Assembly: GCA_036186865.1 (NCBI GenBank)
Contig: AP025056.1
Span: 26,615,485-26,679,484 of the forward strand
Reading direction: 5' to 3'
Source: Eustoma russellianum
Taxonomy: Eukaryota; Streptophyta; Magnoliopsida; Gentianales; Gentianaceae
Length of the DNA: 64,000 bases
The stretch's first letter is position 1; each line of letters starts with the position of its first letter. The notes below the pieces were generated by a model. That model worked only from the letters and a program-made list of their open reading frames with translations. It was not told where the DNA came from and did no database searches. The position numbers and the translations under genes are program-made. Shown here piece by piece: positions 43,356 through 55,870 of the stretch.

Positions 43356-44211
43356 TGATGAAGCCGGATCTTCACCAAGGGTCTTAGGCGACCTCAAATA
43401 AACGTCGTCAGTTAACTCGAAGAATAGTTAACTGGTTTGAAGATGATTGCTGGAATAGCTTCCTGAATGTCCTGCACAAGGAAGCAAAGATCAGAGAACC
43501 CGGGGGGATGACCCCGGAAAAAACCCTCCGACGCTCAAGTCAGTTTGGGTCATTTCTCACTGAGAATGTAATTTAGTGTATGGAGTTAGAAAATTCTCAC
43601 AGGACTTAGCCGAAGAGAAAGTTCAGTGTATTAGCTCCCGGTTGTATGAGGAATAGATTTAGGATTTTGATCCCTTTTCAGGTCTGCATTGGCTTGCTTT
43701 TATTAACCTTTCCCGCCATTGGCCTCTGATGGCGGATGATGCTTGCTTGGGGCAGAAAGCCTAAGACATCGTAGGTCTGCTGATGTGACTGGTAGACCGG
43801 CTGATGTGACTAATAGGTCTGCTGGAGTGACCTTGGCGTGTACAGGATGAATAGCCAGCTGTAGTCACTATATTCCGAATTGCACTTCTGCCGGATGGTT
43901 CCTCGATGTAACGCTATGCTTGATCCCTTCGCTGAAGTGTCCAACTAAGTATTGTCGAAGTTCAAGGTCAAGTTGCTGAAGTGCAACGATGAACCTAGCT
44001 GAAGTGGTCTGAGGTGCAGCACTTGAGCTGAAGCTGATGTTGGGGTTCGATGCCGAGATGCAGTCCTTGGCATATTCTTTGATAGCAGAAAGGATGCCAT
44101 GGGGCTCAGCCGAAGTGCAATTACGGCTGAACAACAATACTTGGGTGCTGAACTGCTAGAGTTATGCCGTTGACTGTTGTTGACTAACAGACGATTAATT
44201 ATGGTTTATCA
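43356..44211 (-). repeat. 5' LTR of element D
   Basis: 856 bp, followed by CACAA. In sense orientation it ends GGCTTCATCA, and the primer site follows at once. Confidence 0.93.
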
Positions 44212-46591
44212 CACAATAATTTGCTTATCTAGAATTGTCGGAGTTGAGGATGCGAGCTTGAAGAATGCATCCGCCCTTTTGTTATGAGATCTTGGTTTTT
44301 GGTCAAGGTCTGCCTTATCCAGGGTTGACATTAATCATTGGACCTCAGCCGGATACTTCCTCATAGGTTCTTCGTAGGCTTTGTACTCACTGTGGACATG
44401 TGCAACTATGGCATACGAGTCACTGTACCCTTGGAGTCTCTGAGCTCCGAGTGTTCTAGCAAGATTAAGGCCCATGATCAGTGTCTCATACTCAGCTTTA
44501 TTATTGCTCTGAAATCAAAGTGCATTGTGTACTCAAACTCCTCTCCCTTGAGGCAATAGTAGCCTAGCTCCGATTCCATTCTGCGATGAAGATCCACCAA
44601 CATAAATAGTCCATTGGTTTTCATTGGACAAGCTGTCAAAACCTTAGATTCCTTTGCCAACAAATGCAGTCAAAGCTTGGGCCTTAATGACTGTGCAGGG
44701 CTGAAATTCATGCCATATTCTGCCAGCTCAATTGCCATCTAGTGGTTTGCCCTTACTTATTTGGAAAGAATTTTCTCTAGGGGATGACCAATAACCACTA
44801 TGATGGTGTGTACCTCAAAGTAAAGCCAGAGCTTCCGCGCAGAGCATAACAGGGCGAGAATTAGTTTCTCCACATTGGAGTAACATACCTCTGGACCTTG
44901 CGGAGCTTGGCTAATGAAGTAGCTAAGTAATGCTTACCATCTTTCTCCCTAAGCAAGACTGCATCCGGGACTTCATGGCACACCCAAGGGTAAAAATACA
45001 AGCGTTCATTGGGAACATGAGCTGTCAAGGTGGGGATTTCCTCCAAGTATTGATTCAAACACATGACGGCTTGTTGATACGTGTCATCCCATGAAAATAG
45101 GTTGGCTTTCTTCATTATTTAAAAGAATGGCAACGTCCTTTCCATAGATTTAAACAAAAAAGGGTTGAGGACAGCCATTCGTCTTAATAGTTGTTGCATT
45201 TTTTTGACGGACCTGGGAGGTTTCATGTCGTACAGAGCTTCGACCGTGCTAGAATTGGCTTAGATTTTGTCTTTGGATACCATGTACTCTAGGAATTTTC
45301 CAGTTTTAACTCCAAAGGTGCACTTCTTTGGATTGAGCCTCACTAGAATCTCTTAAGATAGTGAACCAGTTTGCATTAAGTTTCCAATATACTGATCCAA
45401 GGTATGGGTCTTCACCAACATATCATCAACGTATGCTTCCATTATGTTTCTGATTAGATCTTCAAATGGGAAATTGGATAACTTCTTGTATGTAGGTCTA
45501 GCGTTCTTTAAGCAAAACGACATTGTCCTGTAGTAGTATGTACCGTTTCTGTGATAAAGGCAGTCCTAGCTTGGTCTTCCTCCACTAGTGCAGTATGGTG
45601 ATAATTGCATCCAAAAAGTTTAATATTTCATGCCCCACAGTAGAATAGATAAGTCCATTGATTTTTGGTAGAGGGAAATGAGTATTGGGGTATGCTTTGT
45701 TGAGGTTCATAAAGGCTACGTAGACCCATGGACTACTGTCTTGCTTTGGCACAACAACTGGACTGGACAGCCGAACGGTGTACATTATCTCCTTGATAAT
45801 CTTTGCGATCAACAACTTCTCCACCTCATCGTCTATAGTCATGTTTTTTTTTAGAGCAAAGTTCCTTTGCTTCTACTTGATAGTCTTGAACATTAGATCC
45901 ACATTCAATTCGTGAACTGGAAGTTCAACGGGAATTCTTCGAACAACGTTTGTAACTATTGCTTGAGGTTCGCATAGATCCAAGCTCCGAATTTTATGGT
46001 TCTGTCCCAATTCCCTTCAATTAGAGGGAAATCCTATGTCTCGTCCTCAATCTCCAGCTTTTCTAGAGGTTGTGCACCTAGTTGACAGACAATTTTCTTT
46101 TAACATCTATGGAGTAGCAAGTCTATACGATTAAGATGTTTCCATGCACGGTTGCCACCTAAAACTTTGTGGGAAACTTCATACTCACGTGCAGGACTTC
46201 ATATGAGCATATTATACGCTGAAGCCTTTCTTACCACAACGTAGTGCACCAAAAGAGACCTGCGCTTTCGCGGAGTTTTAAAGGTGGACACAATGGCAAT
46301 CAAGCCCAAAGGATGCGCTGCATCCTCCGCAAATCCAAAAAACAGAACTGACACCGTGCCCAATGATTCTTTTTGTATCCAAGCTCTTTAAATACATCGT
46401 AGAACATAACATTGGCAATACTGCTTGTGTCGATGTAAACCTTTTTTACTGTAATAGTCCATTGCCAGGAGCATCGATCATAGCATCAGTACCAACCTTC
46501 GTTTCTGACATTTTAGCTTATCTGAACCTCAGGTCTGTAACTCATGGCCTCTGTACGTTTCAATCTCACTTTTGTTTTGTTTCCATGTTGC
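44212..46591 (-). pseudogene. Element C RNase H, reverse transcriptase and protease
   Basis: This is the continuation of C to the right of D. 45115-44861 encodes FSWDDTYQQAVMCLNQYLEE, the RNase H start. 45842-45585 encodes part of reverse transcriptase (SPVVVPKQDSSPWV, NLNKAYPNTHFPLPKI). Around 45410-45440 the YVDDMLV-type catalytic box is readable with damage. Near 46400-46430 the protease reads YIDTSSIANVMFYDVF, keeping the catalytic Asp that element D has lost. Many stops and frameshifts; older than D. Confidence 0.8.
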
Positions 46592-46974
46592 TGTTGACTT
46601 TTGTGGCTTAAATTTTATCCCATTCCGTGGGATTGTTAGATTGAGGGGGAGGTTGAGAGTTATAAATAAACTACTCCCTCTTCTCATGCAAATCATCCCA
46701 AAAACTTTTATTCTTCTCTTACATATCAATCGGAGATTAAGCTATCTTGGCTGAACTCCATTACCAAAGCTTTCGGGTGTGTTTTCTCTCTTTATCTCTT
46801 TTGTTATTCTATTTTATTAATTATTGCTATACTGTTTTTTTTCTATTGTAGTATAGTGCTCAATATTAATTGTTGGGTAGTTTTGTTAGCGTTATGTCCA
46901 GTTCATTTGTTCTGAACTGGTTCATTTCACTAGTTGTGCTGTCTTAGTGGAAAAATTACCTGATTTTTCCAACA
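46592..46974 (+). repeat. 5' LTR of copia E
   Basis: 383 bp, TGTTGACTTTTG...TTTTTCCAACA. A TATA box TATAAATA lies at 46661-46668. Confidence 0.88.
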
Positions 46975-46976
46975 AG

Positions 46977-46988
46977 TGGTATTAGAGC
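46977..46988 (+). other. Primer binding site of copia E, iMet type
   Basis: TGGTATTAGAGC, one mismatch from the plant iMet complement, two bases after the LTR. Confidence 0.88.
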
Positions 46989-47053
46989 CGAAGGTTTGCC
47001 CTTGGGTTGTCTAAAATTTGTTGTAATATTGAATACTATATATTGAGTCTCTA

Positions 47054-48909
47054 ATGGCAACTAAAGATCAAGAAGCAAAGGATGTTATCTCAAATATTCC
47101 ATTGGGGGTATCGAGCTCCTCGATATCATGGTCGAGCTTCCTGGTATCTAGTTTGAAATTGGCGGTGGAAATATTTGATGGTACTGGCCATTTTGGCATG
47201 TGTCAAGGGAGGTCTTGGACTCTCTTTTCCAACAGGTCTTGATATTGCATTGAAAAAAAGAAACCAGAAGAAGTAGAAGATAAAGACTGGAGTTTCATCA
47301 ATCGGTTGGCATGCAGAACTATTAGATCATGCCTGTCCAGAGAGCAGAAGTATGCTTTCAAGAGTGAAACTTCTGCACACAAACAGTGGAAGGCATTGGA
47401 GGATAAGTTTCTAAAAAGAGTGGTCAGAACAAGTCCTTATGAAGAAAAGACTATCCGATTTGATTACGACCAGGTTGTACTATGAATGAACACATCACGA
47501 TGTTTAATCAATTAGTAGCAGACTGCTGAATTTAGATGTGAAATTTGAGGATCAAGATCTGGCTTTGATGTTGTTATCGTCTTTCCGATAAATTTGAACA
47601 TTTAGAAACTATTACTTCATAGGAAAGAGAATGTGTCGTTAGATGTTTGTTCTGCTTTGTACAGTCATGAATTGAGAAAGCAGGATAAGATGAAAAACAA
47701 ATCAACGACATCAGAAGAAGCATTGGTGGTAAGAGGTCGTCAGCAAAGCCAGACAAAAGGAGAAGGAAGGTCTAAGTCCAAAGGCCTAGCCGTTGCCAAA
47801 GACGAGTGTACTTTCTGTCATGAGAGGGCACTAGGAAAGACTGCACAAAGCTGAAAAAGAAAGGAAGATTCCGCAAGATGCAAATGTTCCGGAATGCAAA
47901 AGTGATGCGGAATGATATCTCTTTGATTGTCTCATCTTCAGCATCATCATATCCAGATGAGTGGATATTGGATTCAGGTTGTACTATCATATGTATCCAT
48001 TTGGAATTTTTCTTTGAATTCCAGGAACTTGCTGGTGGGGTTGTTTACATGGGTAATTATCCATGTAAAACAACCAGGATAGTTCAATCAAGCTACAAAA
48101 CATGATGGATCCACCATAATTTTGCGGGATGCGGTACGTGCCGAAGTTGAAGAATAATATCATCTCATTGGGGGCCTTAGAATCTAAAGGCCTAGTTGTG
48201 ACGATGCGAGATGGAGTTCTTAAAGAAACTTCAGGAGCACTGGTGATGTTGAAAGACGTGAGGAAGAACAATCTATACTACCAAGGTAACAGTGGTGGGG
48301 GCAGTAGCGGAGCAACTTCTAGCACAAAGAAGGATGCTGAGGCAACGAAGTTGTGCATATGAGTTGGGACATGCTGGAGAAAAGTCCTTGCAAATTCTTG
48401 CCAAGCAAGGATTGTTGAAAGGTACGAAAGCTTGCAACTTGAATTTTGTGAGCATTGTGTTCTGGAAAACAACGAAGAGTGAAATTTGGCACTGATTCAT
48501 AATACCAAGGTATTCTGGATTATGTGCATTCAGATGTGTGGGGACCTGCCAAGACTTCATCCATTAGAGGTAGGTATTATTTGGTCACTTTTATTGATGA
48601 TTTTTCAAGAGAGTTTGGGTGTATACAATGAAGAACAAAGATGATGTGCTTGACATTTTTTAAGTGGAAAGCTCAAGTTGAAAACAAGACAGCAAGGAAG
48701 ATTAAGGTTCTTCGAACAGATAATGGAGGATAATACAAGAGTGATCCATTTCTGAAGGTATGCCAAGACTGTGGCATAGTTCGACACTTCACTGTTAAGA
48801 AGACATCGCAGCACAATGGCGTGTTAGAGCGTATGAAAAAGACACTTGTGGAAAAAGTTCGTTGTATGTTATCTAATGCTGGGTTAGACAAAAACTTTTG
48901 GGCTAAGGC
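47054..48909 (+). pseudogene. Copia E gag, protease and integrase start
   Basis: Gag starts MATKDQEAKD. The segments SFINRLACRTIRSCLS, YAFKSETSAHKQWKALEDKF and ISLDVCSALYSHELRKQDKM-like text appear in changing frames. A knuckle starts CTFCHERA, then breaks. Protease is at 47960 (DEWILDSGC). The gag-pre-integrase and integrase core follow (DYVHSDVWGPAK at 48520; the RTDNGG box near 48715 with a stop). The frame is cut at 48909 by the solo LTR. Multiple stops and frameshifts. Confidence 0.8.
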
Positions 48910-50364
48910 TGTTATATCCTGTTTTTTCAACGAAGGGCAAAAGAATCAGTAAGGATTAGTTACTTATTAAACCTAATTTGATTAGGAAATTTCTCCTAAA
49001 CCCTAATCAAATTTCTATTTAATCAGGATGAATTTTCCTCCCTCCCCATTAAACAAACGGCCGCCCCTGCAGAAAAAGAAAAAAAGAACAATCCCCTTGC
49101 CTCCAAAGCTCAAGGCCACCAGTTTCGAGAGGAGCACCACCTGCCTCGATCAAGCCTTTCGACCGTAGGGAATAGACTTTAATTGCCAGGCAGGTGCTCC
49201 CTTAACATCTTTTGTATGAAAACTGTATAATTATTAATTTCTTTATGAAACCGAGATCGTGCATCAGTATTTTATGCTTGTATAGATGTTTGACTAGTTG
49301 ATTATGTGTGTAAGTGATGAATTGTATATCGGTATATATGATCGCATATGTATATATATGTATGATGTTATTTTCGTATGATTAGTATAAAAAAGGTTGC
49401 ACTTTTGATGTATATGTGAATAACGAAATGGTTTGAAGGTGGCGGTTGGCGGGAGCGGCGGTGGAGGTGGTGGTGGGTGAGTGCACGTGATGCTGCGATT
49501 TGGGTGTGGTGTGTGGGGAAGGGGGGGGCGGGGTGAGGAGACTGGGAGGATGAGGGGATGGATGGGGAGGGGAGGTGCGATGGGGGGTGGGGGACTGAGG
49601 GAGTGGAGGGCACTAAGAGGTTGGGGGTCCGGGGGGTGAGGAAGAGAGGGGAGCGGGTGGGGGGGTAAAATTGGTTAGAATCTGAGAGTTGCGAAAGTTT
49701 GAAAATCGAAGGAAGAAGAAACTGAGGGCGCAGGAAAGGAAGGAAAAAGGAAAAAGAAAAGGAAAAAGGAAATAAAGGAAGGATTTGTATGTGATTTCCG
49801 TGCATTCATGCATCACGACATTGTATCTCTGTTTTGTTTGTTATGTTATGTTATGTTCTGTTAGATTGTGTGAGCCGTAAGTCACACCTCTGTTCTATTA
49901 GGTTATGCGAGCCGTAAGTCGCATCTCTGTTTTGTTTTGTTCTGTTAGGTTCCGAGGTCATGCATTTCACGATAGGATGCATGTTTCTGTGAACGTAGAT
50001 ATATCATGCATCATGTATGTGACATTGCATTCCACGCTCATCTCGCATGCTTATGTGTTTGATTGTTTTAAGAAGTTATGACCGGTATACGTATTTATAA
50101 AAACGTGGACAGTCTATTTTCGTATTACCGCACTTATATGTATTTCACTACTGTCCTAGCGTGTATGATCTCACAAAGCCGGTGCAGGCAGGGTACCTAC
50201 TGAGTGACGTTTTTGTTGCTCACACCGTTCATTATGTTTTATTGCAGACAATTCAGGATACGACTACATATATGTTGGAGAAGACTCTAAGTGGGCACAT
50301 TAGGATTCTTAGAGACTGACTGATGACTGAGGATCGGAAATTGGAGAAGTTTTATTTATTATTA

Positions 50365-50398
<34 letters not shown>

Positions 50399-50659
50399 TC
50401 ATTTGAGGACATAGCTTAAGGATTTCTTATTTACGTATTTTACGATGTCGTTTTAGAGGATTTTGACTTGATTTTGACTATTGATGGATAGTGGATTTAC
50501 TTTTGGTTTAGGGTTTTGAGTTGATTTATTTTGCTTCCGCCATTGAATACTGTGTCGTTTTGATAAATGTATGGGTTTGTACTGATGCCTTATATATCCC
50601 TTAGCGGAATACGACCAGCGTATCGGTTCTGACCCTAGGGTTCGTGACGGGGCGCTACA
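48910..50659 (+). mobile_element. Solo LTR of a Tekay-like gypsy element inside copia E
   Basis: 1750 bp, TGTTATATCC...GGGGCGCTACA, flanked by perfect AAGGC duplications (48905-48909 and 50660-50664). Joining the flanks restores the integrase phrase on both sides (WAKAV and YSQHLVNRLPSSAIDGKTPLE). The ends agree with the LTRs of H and 29217-31701. No coding sequence. It contains a TAA/ATT run at 50352-50399 and two copies of GTGAGCCGTAAGTC-like text near 49870-49920. G-rich DNA with GGGG runs lies at 49500-49670. Confidence 0.88.
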
Positions 50660-50664
50660 AAGGC

Positions 50665-52778
50665 TGTGACATACAGTCAACATCTCGTCAATCGTTTGCC
50701 ATCATCTGCTATAGATGGCAAAACTCCGTTAGAGTTATGGTCGTGAAAACTGCGACTGATTATGATTCTTTGCATGTTTTTTTTCTATACATATTATCAT
50801 ATGATTGAATCAAGTTGGATCCACAGGCAAAGAAGGCTCTTTTTTTGGGCTTAATCCTAGAGTGAAGGGATACCGTTTATGGTGTCTGGAGGCAAAGAAG
50901 AAGATTATCAGCAGATGTTACATGTGATGAATCTGCCATGCTGAACAGGTAAATCAAGGAGCTGATAATCTCTGCAGCATATGGAGTGTACTTCGAAGTA
51001 GGTGGAGTTTCAGCAAAGAGTGGTGATCTCAGAACAAAGCACCACCAGTGACTCTCCTATTGTAGAAGAAGAGTCAGATGAAGAAGATGTTTCTACCCAA
51101 GAACCTCAACATCAATCGTCGCCAATTGCAGTTGAAAGGCAAAGACGAGAAATTCAAAAGCCTACTCGTTTCGCTGACTTGGTTGCCTATGCACTTCCAG
51201 TTGTTGATGACATTCCATCCACCTACCAGAAGCTATTCTAAGTTCAGAGAGGGGAAGCTGGGCAGGTGCAATGGAAGAAGAAATGCAATATCTCAAGAAG
51301 AACAAGACGTGGAAGCTGGCACAAATATAAGAAGATAAGAAGGCAATTGGGTGCAAATGGGTAGTTGCAAGAAAGAAGGATTTCCTCATAAAGAAGATGT
51401 TCTCTACAAGGAAAGGTTGGTGGCTAAAGGCTTTGCTCAAAGAGAGGGAATTGATTATAATGAGGTATTTTTCTCCAGTTGTTAAACATTCCTCCATTAG
51501 GATTTTGTTGGTCTTGGTAGCACAGTTGAATTTGGAGCTAGCTCAACTCGATGTGAAAACCTTGTTCCTACACGTTGATTTGAAGGAGGAAATCTAAATA
51601 ACTCAGCATGAAGGATACAAGGTTGATGGTAAAAAATTATTGGGTTTGTAAACTTAGCAAATCATTGTACGGACTGAAACAATCTTCGAGGCAGTGGTAC
51701 AAACGATTTGATAAGTTCATGAAGGGTCAAAAGTACAAAAGGAGCAAATGCGATCATTATGTGCATTTGCACAGACTTTAAGATGGTTCCTACATCTACT
51801 TACTCTTATATGTTGATGATATGCTGATTGCAGCAAAGAGCCAACCAGATTTGACAAGTTGAAGGCTTAGTGTAGTAAGAGTTTGAGATGAAAGATTTGG
51901 AGGAAGCCAAGAAGATTCTCGGCATGGAGATAAGAAGGGACAGAGAGAGGGGCAAACTTTGGCTGTCATAGAAGCTGTATTTGCAGAAAGTGCTATAACG
52001 GTTTGGTATGCATGAAGATACAAAACCTGTAAGTATTCCACTTGCTCCTCATTTGAAATTGAGTAGTCGTTTGACTCCAGCGATGATGAAGAACGAGAAT
52101 ACATGGCAAAAGTCCCGTATGCAAATGCAGTTGGAAGCTTAATGTATGCAATGGTGTGTACGAGACCAGATATTTCACAGTCTGTTGTTTGTTAGTGGAT
52201 ACATGCATGATCCAGGCAAGGGTCATTGGCAAGCTGTGAAATGGATTCTACGGTATCTCTAAAATACCGTAGTTTGGATTGGTATTCGGGCGAGATGAAT
52301 CACTTGGTAATGCGTAATTAGATATTATGATTTTGATTATGCAGGAGATTTGGATAAGAGACGTTCTACAACTGGCTATTTGTTCACTTCGGCAAAAGCG
52401 GTAGTTAGCTGGAAGTCTACCTTACAGTCAACGATGACTTTTTCTACAATAGAGGCAGAGTATGTGGCAATTACAGAGGCCGTGAAGGAAGCAATTTGGC
52501 TTTATGGATTGCTTAAAGGCTTGGGAGTTGGTCAAAAACAAGTTGAAGTGTATTCTGACAGTCAGAGTGATATTCATTTAGCAAAGAATCGAGTCTTTCA
52601 TGCAGAGACGAAGCACATTGATGTTCGCTATCATTTTGTGCGGGAAATTCTCGAAGAAGAGGAGATACTTTTCCAGAAAATTCATACCACGGAGAATCCT
52701 GCAGATATGTTGACCAAGGTTGTTACAAGGTCCAAGTTCAAACATTGTTTAGACATGGTTAATATCTTGCACATGTGA
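50665..52778 (+). pseudogene. Copia E integrase end, reverse transcriptase and RNase H
   Basis: The frame resumes after the solo LTR with the integrase C-terminus and a Glu/Ser-rich linker (51002-51241). Reverse transcriptase follows (LAQLDVKTLFLHVDLKEEI at 51540, SLYGLKQSSRQWYKRF at 51660, LYVDDMLIAAKS at 51810) with stops between. RNase H is one open stretch at 52350-52778 (RRSTTGYLFTSAKAVVSWKS, EVYSDSQSDIHLAKNRVFHA, ENPADMLTK) ending at its natural stop. Degenerate apart from RNase H. Confidence 0.85.
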
Positions 52779-52886
52779 GTTGGCACCTCACAGTGCAATA
52801 TTTGGAAGCACCGCAAAGACTATTTTTTTATTTGTTTGATAAGTTTTTTTATTTGGTAGGATTTGAAATTAAACCAAGGTGGAGAT

Positions 52887-53292
52887 TTTTGGACTTTTGT
52901 GGTTTAAATTTTATCCCACACCGTGGGGTTGTAAGATTGAGGGGGAGGTTGAGAGTTATAAATAACTACTCCTCTTCTTATGTAAATTATCCCAAAAACT
53001 TCTATTCTTCTTCTACATATCAATAGAATCAAGCAGTTCAGCAGTGTTCGGATATTAAGCTATCTTGGCTGAACTCCATTAACAAGTTTTTGGCTGTGTT
53101 TTCTATCTTTATCTCATTTATTATTCTGTTTTATTTGTTGTTGTTATGCTATTTTCTTTTCTATTATATTATAGTATTCAATATTATTTGTCGGGTAATT
53201 TTGTTAGTGTTCTGTCCAGTTCATTTGTTCTGAATTGGTTCATTTCACTAGTTGTGTTATTTTAGTGGAAAAATTACCCGATTTTGCCAACA
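52887..53292 (+). repeat. 3' LTR of copia E
   Basis: 406 bp. It matches the 5' LTR with many differences and a 20-odd base insertion (near 53025-53055) containing TCAAGCAGTTCAGCAGTGTT. Its first bases are TTTTGG instead of TGTTGG. Confidence 0.85.
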
Positions 53293-55012
53293 GTTGTGAG
53301 GTGCTGCTCTTACCTGTGGAAAATACCACATTGAATCGCAGTCCACAGACAGTGTTGATAACTCCTGTAATATGGTGCCCAGCTTCACAGTTAGGATCTT
53401 CAAACCTATCACACTTGTGTGTTTTATCATTTTTGTATTTTTGTGAGGCTTGGGACGTCTGTAATCCACTCAACCATGGAGCCTAGAATTCGAATCGTAC
53501 GTAAACTACTTTAGCTATCCTCTCTTGAGCAACTTTTCAATTTCCTAAACTAACTTGATGCAATCTTCTGTTTATGCACGATATCTTTATGGAAATAACA
53601 ATAAAGCTTATTTTTCCTTTCCCTCTTACGCCCCTTGGTCGACCTCGTTTCCTCAATTACCGTAAGGATCTCTGCTTGAGAAGCATTTAGGAGAATGTAG
53701 TTCTTGTCCTATAAGAGTTCATTTCTTCCTAAGTGCTCATAAAGTCCTTTTCTATCATCTTTCTTTTTGACATCACTGTCTTTGCTTTTACTGGAAAGTT
53801 AGTCAGCCTTCTTTGTCAATATGTATTCCTCCTCTATTGCATAGTGATGGGCATTTTCTAAGAAGATACGCAACATTTTAAGTGGCTCCTCCAACAACTA
53901 ACTGTATAGGCTTCCAGACCAATTCCATTGATACAGGCAACTACGAGAATGCCTTCCTCTTGTCCATGGACCTTCAAGAATTCGTCACTGAATCTTTGCA
54001 TGTACTTTAGCAAAGGTTCATTGGGCTTCTGCCTAAAGCAAGAGGTGCATAGAATTCTTAACAAAAGGCTTCGAAAGGACAAACTACGCACGAAACATTT
54101 CAGAAATCTGAGAGTTTGAATAAATAGATCCATCTGGCAGCTCTAGGAAACACCTTCAAGCTTTTCCTTTTAGTGTGACGGGAAAGTTTTACAGCACAAG
54201 GAGAATGGCCATGGGACATTTTACAAATCATAGTTGTTCCAAACTGAAATAAATGATTTAAATGATTTGTAATCCCATCATACTGGTCCAACCTTGGAAC
54301 TTTAAAATGAGACTGAGCTGTGAAGGTATCGATCCCTCTCATAAGTGGACTTTCCGAGATAGTCTCATTATAGCATGAAGGTGTGATGACTATTTGTTGC
54401 ATATGCTCTTTATGGGGAATTCTCTTAGATGTCTCTTTGGTCTAAACATAAGATGCTCACTTGGTTTATTTCCCCAGCACTACCAGCCATAGAAGGAGGT
54501 CTTCAAACCTTGGTTGTTCATTCGTAGTCCCACCCGTCTTTGTCCTTTTCCCTGGATCTTCACTCTCAGCTCCATAGGGTGATCTGTCACGTCAAGAGAG
54601 TGGAAACATTCGGTGACAGACGCAGCTTGACAGACAGCTGGACATGTTATGGGTCTCTTTTGCTGAGGATTGGTATAGGGTCCTGCAACATTAGGATGTT
54701 GTTACTTGAGGTTTTGAGCTGCCAATTGAAACAACTCAAGTTCTCCAGCAGGAGGTGTTTGAAGTCCAACACTTGCTGGGGAATGTAAGGATGTCCGCCT
54801 GGAGTGACCACAAGCAAGTCCTTTGCAGCTGGTGCGGTGTGACGAGATAGCTACCGTTGGCCTAAGGACTTTTCATTCATGTTATCTTGGTTTCTAGCAC
54901 CAAGTCCTTTTCTTATGCTACGTTTCTGCACCATGGTTCTTTATGAAAAGTAAGCCCAAAAAATGAGAATTAAAAACTTTAGTACTCAGAAAACTCTTGT
55001 TCTAAAGCCATA
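53293..55012 (-). pseudogene. Element C gag
   Basis: The minus strand encodes, right to left, a gag domain (FKVPRLDQYDGITNHLNHLF at 54310, PLLKYMQRFSDEFLKVHGQE at 53980), knuckle-region remains near 53540-53600 (aligning with the element D text around the YRHDLG phrase) and a linker (CEAGHHITGVINTVCG, 53380). It is heavily frameshifted. The stretch 54600-54998 is the leader upstream of gag. A degraded primer site (TATGGCTTTAGAAC) lies at 54999-55012. Confidence 0.75.
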
Positions 55013-55870
55013 TGACGAAGCCGATTTCCATCCATGGACAATTCACTCGCTTTCTGTACTAGAATTGTAAAACTTTTTAGCTCTGAAGGGAAAACACTTA
55101 ACTATTATAACTAATGGGTTGTAATGAACTAGTTGAGTGTGTGGAATCAATAACTGAATAGACTAGCTAAAAGAAACAAGAGTTAGAGGTTCCCACATCT
55201 TGGCTAAATGAAACCTTTGAATGCTCAAGTCAGTTAAAGATTTTTACAGTGAGAGTCCTCAAGGAAGATGTCCATAAGTCAATCATTTACCTGAGGTTGG
55301 TATGGTTGTATTCATAGATAATACAGGGGAGGCTGACTTGTAGAACATAAAACGACGTGGGTCACACATGCGAGTCAACCTGGACAAATCATATGCTGCA
55401 CCTGGCTCCTGAAATTGCATCGCATGGCTGAGGGAACTATAGAGGTGCAAGCCGCCAAAAGTGCAAGTAATGGCGGCAGCATCTCAGTATTTTTGTAATT
55501 TACTGCTACTTGTTGTACTATGTCAAAGACATATTTTCAGTGTCTGGTTCGGTCTCTTCATGTATGCTGATACTCGGAGGTTTGTTTCGGAGACTTTTGA
55601 TTCACTTCCAGATTCGTTTCTTGATTTATATGTACGGTTAATGCATTTTGTGCATATACCTTGGATGGAGGTCTGCATATTATGTGTATAGACCTGGAAA
55701 AAGTTGCTCGAAACATGTCAATGACGCAGCTCATAGGTATGCTAGCTCTACTAAGGTCCAATATCTTGTTGGCAACTTCCGTATCTATAATTGGTCTACG
55801 TTGACAGTATATTAGGCCGCTCAACGTATGTCATGTGTGGTTTAATTTATCCTTCGTCAATACGTATATA
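55013..55870 (-). repeat. 5' LTR of element C (outer end uncertain)
   Basis: It begins TGACGAAGCCGATTTCC on the plus strand, the counterpart of TGATGAAGCCGGATC in the element D LTR, and directly follows the primer-site remnant. The outer end is set only by assuming a length like that of D's LTR. The 3' LTR was not found to the left of 15787. Confidence 0.45.

Larger units (their letters stand above)
32830..44211 (-). mobile_element. Tat-like gypsy retrotransposon D, complete but disabled
   Basis: LTRs 32830-33690 and 43356-44211 (TGATGAAGCC...GGTTTATCA) are flanked by CACAA (32825-32829 and 44212-44216). Gag-pol runs leftward from 43119. The primer site in sense orientation is TGGCGCTAGAGG next to the right LTR, and the polypurine tract lies next to the left LTR. 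Between pol and the 3' LTR sits a 3 kb plus-strand gene (34124-36823) and a tandem repeat array. An extra antisense frame at this place is known in the Tat group. Gag, pol and the antisense gene all carry stops or frameshifts. D inserted into the reverse transcriptase/RNase H part of element C. Confidence 0.93.
46592..53292 (+). mobile_element. Copia retrotransposon E (Tork/Tnt1-like), complete but disabled
   Basis: LTRs 46592-46974 and 52887-53292 are flanked by GTTGC (46587-46591) and GTTGT (53293-53297). An iMet-type primer site follows the 5' LTR, and AAGGTGGAGAT lies directly before the 3' LTR. Gag-pol reads left to right with many breaks and is split in the integrase by a solo LTR (48910-50659). 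The protein resembles the Tnt1/Tork group (DECTFCHE, KNRVFHAETKHIDVRYHFV). E inserted in the protease/gag junction of element C. Confidence 0.9.

Noticed and set aside
49368..49805. 145-codon Pro/Ser-rich frame inside the solo LTR in E
   Set aside because: Produced by the complement of a G-rich stretch; the opposite strand of the LTR has no conserved coding signal.
51002..51241. Separate small acidic gene
   Set aside because: It is the Glu/Ser-rich linker between integrase and reverse transcriptase of copia E, in the right place and frame order.
55461..55691. 76-codon frame in the element C LTR region
   Set aside because: Short, no motif, and inside non-coding LTR sequence.
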